DNA of 64,000 nucleotides, taken from positions 6,431,001-6,495,000 of the forward strand of contig JALJCS010000020.1 of the NCBI GenBank assembly GCA_023055355.1, written 5' to 3'. The notes under the pieces are model-generated. The model saw nothing but the letters and a program-made list of their open reading frames with translations. It ran no database searches and had not been told where the DNA came from. This document shows positions 36,601-46,236 of this stretch, piece after piece. Origin of the DNA: Agelaius tricolor (taxonomy: Eukaryota > Chordata > Aves > Passeriformes > Icteridae). The stretch's first letter is position 1. Every line of letters begins with the position of its first letter. A program made the position numbers and the translations under genes.

Positions 36601-39600
36601 TGGCAGGGACACAGCAGGGCTGTTTGTCTCAGAATTGGTGGGGTCCCATCTGGGTTTGGTGCCTCCTGGAAAAGGGAGCAGATTTCAAACTGACTGTGCC
36701 ATACCTGTGACAGCTGCCTGCAGCTGCTGGCCACGGCTGATGCAAGGAAACCACAGAGATACTGGAACCAGTGGTACAATGTGGAAAAAAAATAGAAGAG
36801 AGAAAAGAAATGTAGCCAGGAGAGAGAGGGGGTTTAGTTCCCGTTGGGGTGAGGCTGCTTCCTCAGCAGTAAGTGCAGGGAATGGATGCACATCTGTGGT
36901 ACTTTGGGACTGTCAGGCTCAGGAGACCTTTTTTCTTTCTTTTTTTTCCCTTCCAGTTAATTTCCCACAAAAGGTCATGGCCTGACATGGTCATGGCTGA
37001 TTTGCAATCCCTGCCCAGCCTTTCTGTGCTCAGGGATCCTTGGGCATTCAGGACTGTTTGCTCAGGGCAGTGATTTGACTCCAGTCCACTTGCCTATTAC
37101 TCTGACTGCTAAAAAACCTCCTCTGCACTTGCCTGAAGTTAGGCTGTGATTTTTTTAGCTCTCTGAGTGGTTTGCCTTCTCTCCTGATATAATTTAGGCA
37201 GGGAACTGTAATCAATCATTCAGCATAGTAATTGCCTGTTTAGCATTGAGGACAGTTGAGAGATTGCCTTGCATTTAACAAGTCCTCTCTGGTCAGCACC
37301 CTCTGACTCCTGGGATCTGCTCGCTGGGGAATATGTGCCTCTCTTTTGGGGGATACAGTGCAGGGAGAGCAGTGCAGTTGAACTTGTAGTGCTTGCTGTA
37401 CTGGTTTGGTGTCCTAGACAAGAGTGGCAGCAGTGGGATTCTGAGATCCTCACTGGCTGCTTGGTTAGAACATTAGCATGGGACACATATCCAGGAAAAA
37501 TCATAGTGGGATCATGGGCAACTGGTTTCGTGGGTTACTTGGAGATTTCAAGGTGGTATTTGCTCATATTTAGCAAGGTAGCATGAGGGATGTGACCACA
37601 ATTTCATTTGATGGGGAACATGTTGTGTAAACTTCCCCACAAATACTTGTCTCTTAAGAGGAGGACTTGTCTTTTGAAACAAAAGGAGAGGACAGTTTGC
37701 CTGTAGGACATGTAGAAGTTGACAAGCAAGCTGAGCAGACTATGAAGATTATTCCAGGTAGTTATGCTGTGATATGATTTTCCAAGTCATTGACTTGACG
37801 TTAGCAGGTAGCAAGACCCTAGTGGGTTTTGGTCAACCCACTTTTCTTGTCCATCTGCACAACATCTCACTGCCAGGCAGATGTTTACAGCACTGTCCCA
37901 AAGTCCCTTTTCATAAAGCAGTTATCCAGATAAATGGCAGCTCCTGCTTTGAAGCTAGTTCAAATCATTGGTCAGTGAACCACGTAGTTCTGCTGCTGTA
38001 AAACCTCTACTTCTGCTATTTACAATGTTAGAAACATTTCAGAAATGTGCAGCTTTATCCCTTCCCCTCTCCTGCCTTGACAGCTGCTGTGTGGTGATCC
38101 CAGGCAGTTAACTTGTGCTGCCATTTTTGGCAGGAGCCAGGCTGGTTGTGTTCAGCAGCCACCAAAACCTCACACATTTTTCCAATTGTTTGATCTCAGA
38201 AGTTCTCCCAACAACAAGGTAATAATAAAACATGAAATCAACAAACACTCCTTCAGACCAGGACAGAAAAATAAATTAATGGAAAAATCAGTAAGCGGCA
38301 TTAAAATGTAAAATCTGAGAGCATATAAAAACAAACAGGTTCTGGACAGAAAACATCAGTGGATGTGAGCTCACAGAAATCTGAGCTCCAGTGCAGATGC
38401 CTGCAGTTGATGGTGTCCAATTAAACTGGGGGCACAGAGGAGCTCTCAGTCATACCGGTCCGAGCAGTTCTGTGTTTCTCCTTCCTACACATGTGATGTG
38501 CTGTGCCTGCTGAAGGTTTCTGGCATGGCTGAGCTCTTCCACACTGGTGGAAGCTCTTTGGTTCCCCTCCCCTTCACCAGTTCAGGGAATTGGCTGTTCC
38601 TGGGCTGGCAGTGAGCTCTTTTGCAAAACCTGAGTATCAGTTGTGCCAGCATGAGATAGTCTCCTCTCCCCATTTTATTTCCCACTTTTTTTTTTTTAAA
38701 AAAGGGTGTTAATTCCTTCTGCCATTCTCCATTTCCTGGTCTGAATGGATGTTGAAATCCTTGTACTGCCACAACTTGCAGCAGGGAGCACCCAGTGGCA
38801 TGAGGCTGGGCATGGGGTGGGCAGCAGAGAGAAGGGAGGAGAGCACGACAGGAACTGCTGTGAGCCTCTGTTACTGCCAGACACATCACAGAACCACAGC
38901 CTAAGTGCTACTGAAAGATTAAATAAATATTCAGCAGCAGAGATATGTCCATTGTGAATTAAATTGTAAAGAAAATAGTTCATTCAGATTTGGACATCCA
39001 GTAGGAGGGTGTCTGTAGCTGCAGAATTGCTCTTAGTGACTGAGTATTTTTCTCCTTATTGTTCAGAATTCCAGTGGAAGTTTGATATTTGGTTTCTGGA
39101 GCCTGTTTAAAGAGAGTCTTTTGACTATTTAACACCTTAAAATAAAAATTCTCTTGCAGTCTATATAGAGGAAATAAGCACTTCTTAAACTACTGTCATT
39201 AAAAAGCAGCTGTTGAGGGTTTTACTGTGGGGCTTTGCATGTGGTTATGATCATTGTAGAGTCCTTTCATGGGGTATGGGCTGTGCATCGTTAGGGAGTG
39301 TACAGAAACTAACACAAAATATGGCTGTGGAAATTGCACTGAAACGCTGCATCTAAACCAGCCAAGAGCAAAAAGAATAACTCTAATCATGTCCCTTCTC
39401 TGAAGACTCTTTAGAGCCTGGGGTTACATAAGAAATGAGTTGCCAGGTTTCCAACCTTGCTGGCTCCTGGTCTCCCCAGCACTTGTTCTCTCCTGCCCAT
39501 CTCCAAAGGCTCTCCATGAACAGCAGATTGCAGAGCAGGTGCTCTGTGGCTCTCACTCTCTAGCAAGGCAAAGGAGTGCTTTTGCTTGTGTTTTGCATTA

Positions 39601-40034
39601 GGAGTTCATCTGTGTTGTAATTTAAGTTGATTCGTTGTTCTCCAAGAAGGTTTAACACGCACCTCCCCTTCCCAAATCAAAACCCCACCCTGTGTTTTTA
39701 CCCATCCAATTTCCACTCCTGTGAGGTGGTTGGCACCGTGCTGTGTGGCAGTGTGAAGCCATGCTTTGCCAGAAGGCTGCCAGGTATTTTTAGCATAGCC
39801 TGTTTGGCAAGGAAAGGGACGTGTCCCTCTTTCCCCCTGCAAAAGGAAGCAGGACCACAGGCCATGGTGTGGCTGGATGGTGCTTTTTAAAGTCTTATTG
39901 GGGTAACTGGTTCCCTTCACCTCTTGTTTGTAAAGAAATGTTTAATGCCTGGATGCTCCAATTTCCATAGCTGTCTTAGCTTTTGCCTTTCCCTGTCTGT
40001 CTCTCCCTATTTTTTCCTCTCTTTGTCTCAAATT
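33681..40034. other. Unique non-coding DNA, no gene seen
   Basis: Domain-free frames of up to 161 codons (35055-35540, minus). GC-richer stretches at 35700-35960 and 36120-36400 hold overlapping frames on both strands. A GCATTATG/CATAATGC inverted repeat with a 2-base spacer lies at 34064-34081. T and A runs occur at 36930-36950 and 38689-38704. No mobile element is recognised. Confidence 0.5.
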
Positions 40035-40200
40035 AGCGCCACAATTAAAGTGTGAAGCCTGCTGGCAGCTCACTAGTAATTACTGTACAATGAAAGAGAG
40101 GAACATCTGTCAAAGCTAGGACAAGATAACAGCTGTAATTGATTGCCACATCATGGAGCTTGACCACCAGCAGATGGCTGGGGCTAGTTTTGGAAAACCA
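40035..40200. promoter_or_regulatory. Candidate regulatory element next to an LTR
   Basis: A dense run of binding-site-like words: TAATTA-type cores near 40075, ACATCTGTCAAA (E-box/MEIS-like) near 40105, AGATAACAGCTG (GATA-like core abutting an E-box) near 40123, TAATTGATT, and a CTCF-like core at 40167-40178. The density suggests a conserved enhancer or boundary element. This is inference from motifs only. Confidence 0.3.
40167..40178 (+). promoter_or_regulatory. CTCF core motif match
   Basis: CCAGCAGATGGC fits every position of the published CTCF core CCASYAGRKGGC. One perfect 12-mer is expected occasionally by chance in 64 kb, but this one lies in the motif-dense patch. Occupancy is unknown. 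Confidence 0.35.
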
Positions 40201-40275
40201 ATAACAGCAGCGCTCCCAGGGATTTGGGGTGACTGCCGGGGAGTTACACCTGCTCAAAAGATGCAAGGCTCCATC

Positions 40276-40280
40276 CTTTT
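40276..40280. repeat. Target-site duplication, left (CTTTT)
   Basis: CTTTT directly precedes the LTR start TGTTAAAAATGG and equals the five bases after the LTR end. It is T-rich, so it is weaker evidence on its own than GTGAG above. Confidence 0.7.
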
Positions 40281-40760
40281 TGTTAAAAATGGTTAGAAAC
40301 TATAGTTTCTAACTATAAAATAGTAAATGTGAATAGTTTCTAACTGTAAAGTAGTTGATAGATTGTTAAGCACGTACTGTTAGTTTGGTTATTATATTGT
40401 AAAAGGGGTCAAAAGGATAGTTATAAGAAATGTGGTACTCGATGCACCATAATACACCTGAGAAAGGTGCACCACGCCCCAAGCGAAACGAGCCAGCCTG
40501 GACAGAACTGTCATGGGCCAATCAGGCACCTTAAACCTTCATGCAAATGAAGGATCCAAAAAGAAACCAATCCAAAGGGACAAAAAACAGGATGAAAAGG
40601 GACTTGTGACCCACTGAAGGTGTGCTACTCCATCTGGGACACTGGGGACATCGCTGCTGAAGAAGCCCCAGTGCTGGCACTGCGGCATCCTCGACAGAAA
40701 TGCTCCTGCTTTAGGCCTTTCTTTTTCTTTAGTACCGAGAGCTTGCTCTCATTTTTATCA
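40281..40760 (+). mobile_element. Solo LTR, ERVL-like (480 bp)
   Basis: It starts TGTTAAAAATGG and ends TCATTTTTATCA. The second is the reverse complement of TGATAAAAATGA, so the two ends are inverted repeats at 10 of 12 positions with TG...CA termini. A 5-bp direct repeat CTTTT flanks it, the duplication length of ERVL-type integrases. Inside are a perfect 22-bp palindrome (40292-40313), CCAAT boxes at 40518 and 40567, an octamer ATGCAAAT at 40541 within a CTTCAT...ATGAAG hairpin, and a GAGAGC-TT-GCTCTC hairpin at 40737-40750, near the 3' end. The CCAAT boxes suggest plus orientation, but I find no AATAAA on either strand, so orientation is uncertain. No internal viral sequence is present. 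The alternative is a small DNA transposon with short inverted ends. Confidence 0.78.
40292..40313. repeat. Perfect 22-bp palindrome inside the LTR
   Basis: GTTAGAAACTA is followed immediately by its reverse complement TAGTTTCTAAC. A further TAGTTTCTAAC half-site follows at 40334-40344. Three ordered half-sites near an LTR end suggest a binding site for a dimeric factor. Confidence 0.85.
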
Positions 40761-40765
40761 CTTTT
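40761..40765. repeat. Target-site duplication, right (CTTTT)
   Basis: CTTTT directly follows the LTR end ATCA and matches the left flank. Confidence 0.7.
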
Positions 40766-41880
40766 GGTTCCTCTGTTTGGTTTTCCTTATTTATTCTTGA
40801 CTCCTGCTCACCTCAGAGGCCCAGCATGGAGCAGCATATGCCGGGCAGGGCGGCGTGGGGAAGAGCGGGCGAGTGCTGGAGCTGCGAGCCATTGCTCTGT
40901 GGGAACTGGGAGCTGCAAGCCATGGCACCATGGGAATTGGCAGCACTCAGCACTCCACGGATCAGGAAGTGCCTCCTGCCACTGCAACACTTGAGAAAAT
41001 GCACAGAAGCAAGTTCAAATTATTGCAAAATGCAGGGATCCCTTCTGAGGCGAGGAAATGAAGGGGGAAGGCATTTACTACAGAGCATGGGGCTCCCCCA
41101 GCAGAATTAAATGCTGTGAGTGCTTGCCCTGAGATAATAGGATGTGGTCCCCGTGTTACATCCCCTCCAGTTCATAGCTCCCATCTCCCATGTTGGGTCT
41201 CTATGGCAAAGTTGACAGTAAAAGGTCTGAGTTTGTTAGAACATCCCAATTGGTGAAACCTGCAGACTCAGGCTATCCGAGGAGCTGTCATTGTTTCCAC
41301 TCCAGTGCTGGCTCTCTGTTTGACTGCATTGTTTCCAGCATGTTTGTGGTGCATTCTCTATACACCAGAATTGTTGCTGAAGAGCTAGAGAATGAATAAT
41401 CTGGACAGAAGGGTCTAACTTTTATTATACATAATGTACATATGCTTTGTGGTAGCAGTGAGATAAGGCCTGAGGAATTGGGTCTGTCCTTGTTCTGTAG
41501 TTTTCCTCTTCTGGTCACATACATATATAGAGGAAGCACAAGGGATTTTTCTTTTCCAGTGTCTTCAAACCCAAAGGAGTGTGTGGCAAGGGGGGTTGGG
41601 GGAAGAATCTTCTCTTGTTTTCCATGAGAAAGCAAAATGCCTCAATGTAAATGAATTGCAGAGACTGGATGTGAATCCCAAACTGCAGAGAGCCTGAATA
41701 GCTGCTGCCATTCAGCTCTCCTGGTGTTCAGTCCTAGGGTTAATTGTTAAACAATTAGTGCTGCATTTCAAAGGCAATCAGACAAATTGGCTCAGGTATG
41801 GTGAGCAGTTTCACCTTGCACACCACCCTCCTCCCATCCTTGCCGTGACTCAGTTGGATGGAGCTTCCTGGGTTATTGTG
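40766..41880. other. Unique non-coding DNA, GC-richer at the start
   Basis: 40820-40960 is GC-richer, with several CpGs and overlapping domain-free frames on both strands. It is possible that an old element extends here beyond the LTR, but I recognise no viral motif. The remainder is ordinary unique sequence. Confidence 0.45.
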
Positions 41881-42130
41881 TAAAGCAGCTGCTTGTTTTA
41901 AACAGTGCAATCTGTCATTAATTCAGCTAATAAATCACAGCATAAGAACAAGAGTCTTGTGAGATTAACATCTACAATCAATTGGGAATTACAACATTGG
42001 CTTTCATAGGCAAAGCTGATCGTTAAGTCATGGAAAATTTATTACTTTACGAATCTGCTTATAGAAAGTGTTGACTTGAAGCCTTTATAGATTGTACTTA
42101 TTATTATCAGATTTTTACAGTTTTTGATGA
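41881..42130. promoter_or_regulatory. Candidate conserved non-coding element
   Basis: An AT-rich but complex stretch holds AGCAGCTGCT (palindromic E-box, about 41885), homeodomain-like ATTAATTCAGCTAATAAATC, SOX-like ACAATCAATTG, and isolated CpGs near 42020 and 42050. There are no simple repeats and no open frame. Its complexity resembles conserved non-coding DNA. This is unproven. Confidence 0.2.
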
Positions 42131-42820
42131 AAGGTTAAATAACTGTATTTGTGCTTGGGGTTTGAATTGCAGAAAGCAATGGGCAATTTTCTAAGGTAGA
42201 TGGAAATTTTTGTGCAATGATCCTATTCAAGTATGCAGTTCTTGTGAATCACAATCCTCTTAGCATGACAATACCTATGTTAAATGTCATAGGAGGCCAA
42301 AATCATCTTGGGAAGTGTTCCAACAAGTCTTCAAACTGTTTTTGCTGGTGCAGTGTGAAGCGAGATGTATTATTTTTTCTTTATCTGCAATGGGAGAATT
42401 CTCTTAGAGCTGTAGCACCACCATTGATGAGACTTTCATGCCCTCTAATAAGAAAAGGAAGTCTGTTGCAGTTTCCTGTTAAGAAAACAGCAGATACCTA
42501 TATAAAATAAAACAAAGTCCAAGGAACACACCGTACAGTGAGTCCTGGATCTGTTCTGTTTGTTTGAGGGCTTTCTTCATCTCTAAAATTAAGCTTCTGC
42601 TTAAGCGAAAACATGGATTCTGCACCCTGAGAATCACCCTGTAATTTCTGTTCAGAATAAACAGAAGGTAACAGTACAGTGTATGCACAATACTAGATTT
42701 TTTGTGATGTGCAGAACATGTAACCTTAAATTGAAAGTGTTTTTGGGTATTTCAGTGGCAGCTCACCCTGAATGAGACTGAACAGCTGAATCCTGAAGAT
42801 AACTAAGAGAATTTCTGACA
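42131..42820. other. Unique non-coding DNA, nothing identified
   Basis: Short frames only (up to 97 codons, domain-free). Confidence 0.5.
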
Positions 42821-42843
42821 TTTATTTATTTATTTATTTATTT
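42821..42843. repeat. TTTA microsatellite
   Basis: Five perfect TTTA units followed by a partial unit. Confidence 0.95.
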
Positions 42844-43045
42844 GCCGATTTCTTTTATTAGCTAGATTTTTAACAGTTGCTGCATTTAAAAAAATAAATG
42901 TACAAATGTGATCCTGGTAACTGGTCACTTAGCACCTGCTCAGGTATGTAGGAGTCATTTCCTACCTTACGGGGTAGGGTGTTTTTTTTGGGCTGGAGTG
43001 TGTGTGAAATGGTATCTAAAGGGTCCTGACCCAAGAGTTTCTGGG

Positions 43046-43081
43046 TTATATATACCTATATATACATACACACACACACAA

Positions 43082-43112
<31 letters not shown>

Positions 43113-43184
43113 TATATGTGTGTATATATACATATATATGTGTATATGTATACATATGTGTGTATATCTATATATTTGTGTATG
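43046..43184. repeat. Compound TA/CA/TG microsatellite
   Basis: About 139 bp of almost strictly alternating purine and pyrimidine: TA runs, two CA runs, then TG/TA runs. The CA-rich left half and TG-rich right half are partly complementary, so a cruciform is possible. Alternating CA/TG tracts are also known to adopt Z-DNA. The tyrosine- and isoleucine-rich open frames crossing it on both strands are artefacts. Confidence 0.95.
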
Positions 43185-46100
43185 TTTCCTCTTTCTGTGT
43201 ACCCGCCCTGTTTTTTAATCCCAGGAGAGCTCCATCTGAGGCTGGCAGCTGGCGAGAGGAGCAGAGGGGCATTGGCTGCTGGGGCTGAGGTGTGGGATCT
43301 GGAGGCTGAGGCAGGAGAGGAGGTGATGTCAGCATCTGGGGCGTGTGCCAGCTCGGTGCCATTCATGCTGCGCTGGCAGCGGGCTCCAGAGAGTGCAAGA
43401 AAGTGGAGAAATGGAGGGGGAGGACACAGAATGCAGAGAAAACAGCTTTGAAAATAGAGGAGAGGAGAGGGCAAGGGCAGGAATTAATAAATGAAGGAGA
43501 GTGTTTGTGGTGTGTGGACTGGGTACAGCACCAGCTGGGGCTGTGTGAAGCACTAATGCAGCCTCAGGAGTGAATTCCCCATCCCTTCGCCCCTGTGCCT
43601 TGTTGGTGGCACCTCGGGGTTAGTGTCCTTTGCATTTATATGCATTCCAGAGCTGTGGAGACAGCAGCAGGCAGCACACTTGACATGGAGAGCCCCTTTG
43701 TGCTCCTGAGCAGCAGGTCAGCGAGTGAGCAGGGTTTGAATAAGCAGCCCTTGTGTCTTCATATGTCTCTCTGATCCCTCGAACAAAACCAGCATACGAA
43801 AGGCAGTAAGGCAATGTGAAGGCCTCCTAAATGTCACCATAATGTCAGCAGCACTGGGAGCAGAGCAGCCTCCGAAGAGCAGAAAGCTTTGTAATATTTA
43901 TAGAAACAGAATTTGTTAAAAATACATTTGCCTGTTACAGTTCAACCTTTTGGAGTCCTCATTCCTTTCAGCTCTGGGAGTGGGTGGTGAGTTGAGAGTC
44001 TCTGCATGTGTTCCAGGCTGGGTTTAAGCTGATGCAGTCAGGCTGGGATCCTAGCAAATGCTGGAAATATAGAGTTTTGTAATATTGTGGACCAGGAACA
44101 GTCATGGTTCTTCTACCAAATGAGTTCCAAGTCTCTTAAAGATAAGCCTTTTCTACCTTTCTCCATGTAAACATGAAGGGGCTGAGAACCAGTTTTGCAT
44201 TTGCAAAACAGGGGTAAATGTGGTGCAAAACAGAAAGTGATTTTTTTTTTCCGACCAGATAACTGAGTCACTGGCAAGGCATGAGATACCTGGCACCCTA
44301 TCCCTGGAAACCCATTTTGTCTCTTGGTAGCTGGCCTGGGAGCTGACTGCTGAGAACCAGGCAGACCTGTCTGCTTGTTTTTGCAGAGCCTGCTGCCTTT
44401 AACTGCACTACCGTCATGGTTTGTCTTGTCACCATGATCACAGGCATGTAATGCTGTTACAGCAGAACAAAGTGGACCTGGAAAACAACCAGGAAATGGA
44501 GCAAGAGAACGCTGTGAAATTACCCTGGATAAACCTGTCTCTTGCCCCATGTTGTGCAGAAATGCCAGCGATGGCTCTGCTGTCCCACACTGACCATCAA
44601 TCAGCAGTGGGGGCTGGCAGCAGGCAGGCACTGTCCCTGACCCAAATGGTCAGCAGTGCTTTCCTCCCACAGCCTTTGGAACAGCTGGGACATCTGGTCC
44701 ATGTCTTGTGGGGAGTAACTTATGCTGTTAGCATTGTTAAGACCATCAGGCTGGACCCTCAGTCACCTGAAGTCACAGGCACCTGTGCAACATAAAAATT
44801 ATTTTCTTTAGCAAGGCAGAATTGCTGATCCTCATGTCGGTTTTTAAAATTTTTTTCCTTGCTCTTGATTTTTTCGCACTGTTCCTATTTCCCCTCCAAG
44901 CTTAAGGGAAAACCTCTTCCACTGGTAAGTCAGCATCCCATCCAGAACTGTTAAAAGACAAATTACTGCTTGAAAACTGTTGTGAATCCCTTTCCTTTCC
45001 CTCCCCTTTCCTCCATTCCAGATCTCAGTTGCTTACATTCCTGATGTGTCTGGTGAGCAGAAGTGTGGAAGATGCATTGATTCGTAATTCCCAGCTTGAT
45101 ACTCCTGGTCTTGCTGCTCCCATTTTTCTGACCTTTGTTACAGTGAAGTGGAAGAAATATCTGTAATCCTACCAAGCTGATGATGTCTGGGTTGAACACA
45201 CAGCTGTTGTGTTTTAGAGCACAGTCTGAGGCTACATAGTATATATTCCATTGGGGGAGCAGGAAATCATTCTTTTGTTCTATGTGTTTGATATTGTGTG
45301 ACATTTCCTGGTACCAGATTTGCTACTGTGCTGCCCGCCTCTCACTGATGTCTGCTGGTGTGTAGCAGTGTGCTGGCGGAGCAGAGCACTCACTGCCCCT
45401 TCTTGCTCAGACCATATGTTTTGCAAAGGCATTTTCTCCCTCCCTCCCACCCTTCTGAGCAGGAAAGGCCCAACAGAACATGTACCAGCTCCTGCTGGTT
45501 TCCCTTCCCTGCACATTGAAGTCATTGACAAACACACCACTCTAATGCTGCGGACTGAAAACCAGCAGAGCTCAGGTGCAGAACCAAACTCTGTTCATGG
45601 GCTGCTGTCACAGCCACCCAAATTCTGGGACAGGCTGGCCCAAGGTGTGAGCACAGGAGCCATCCTGGGCCCTAGTGACATCTGCTATTGTTTGTGGGTT
45701 TGCACAGACACGTCCTGACCACCCTCCCACCTCCTCTGCTCTCACTGAAGCCCCACACGGTGAGAGGAGCCTCATTTTGCTCACTGGGAATGGATGGAGA
45801 AGTGCTGCTGGCTGGATTAATAGCGTTTCTCAGCAGTTAGTGGGTGCTTTGATTACAGTGTGTCTTTTTTAATGACCACTTGACTGCAGGTGGTGAAGGA
45901 TTGCTTTAAAAGGTCCTTTTAAAATTACTTTCAGACTCCACAAAGAAATATAAAATTGTACCTTTTCCCCTTCCAGCAGAGCTCTAGCAGAGCTGTTAGT
46001 TGCTTCTGGCATGTAGAACTACGTGCACCTTTTTGATTTGTCTCTCTTATCAATCTCTTCTTGTCTGTTTTTTTTTCCCTGTGGGCAACTAAATTGCTTT

Positions 46101-46200
46101 GGAGGGAGGAGGAAGATTAGCAAAAGAGTGTTTATCCATCTTAATTAGTGCTCTGTTGACAGAAATTATTTTGAGTATTTGCTGCACAGTAGTTACTGTT
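43185..46200. other. Unique non-coding DNA, no gene seen
   Basis: Frames of up to 172 codons (44113-44631, minus) have no recognisable domain. 43400-43500 is purine-rich (GAGAGGAG-type words). No mobile element is recognised. Confidence 0.5.
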
Positions 46201-46236
46201 CATGTAAATTTATTTTTTTTAGCTTGAATTTACATG
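46201..46236. repeat. Inverted repeat, 10-bp arms
   Basis: CATGTAAATT (46201-46210) and its exact reverse complement AATTTACATG (46227-46236) flank a T-rich 16-base loop. It may be a small hairpin or a chance occurrence in AT-rich DNA. Confidence 0.6.

Noticed and set aside
42908..43474. Tyrosine/isoleucine-rich frames on both strands
   Set aside because: Produced by translating the TA/CA microsatellite.
44113..44631. 172-codon open frame on the minus strand
   Set aside because: No domain, no promoter or splice context, and overlapped by a plus-strand frame of 124 codons.
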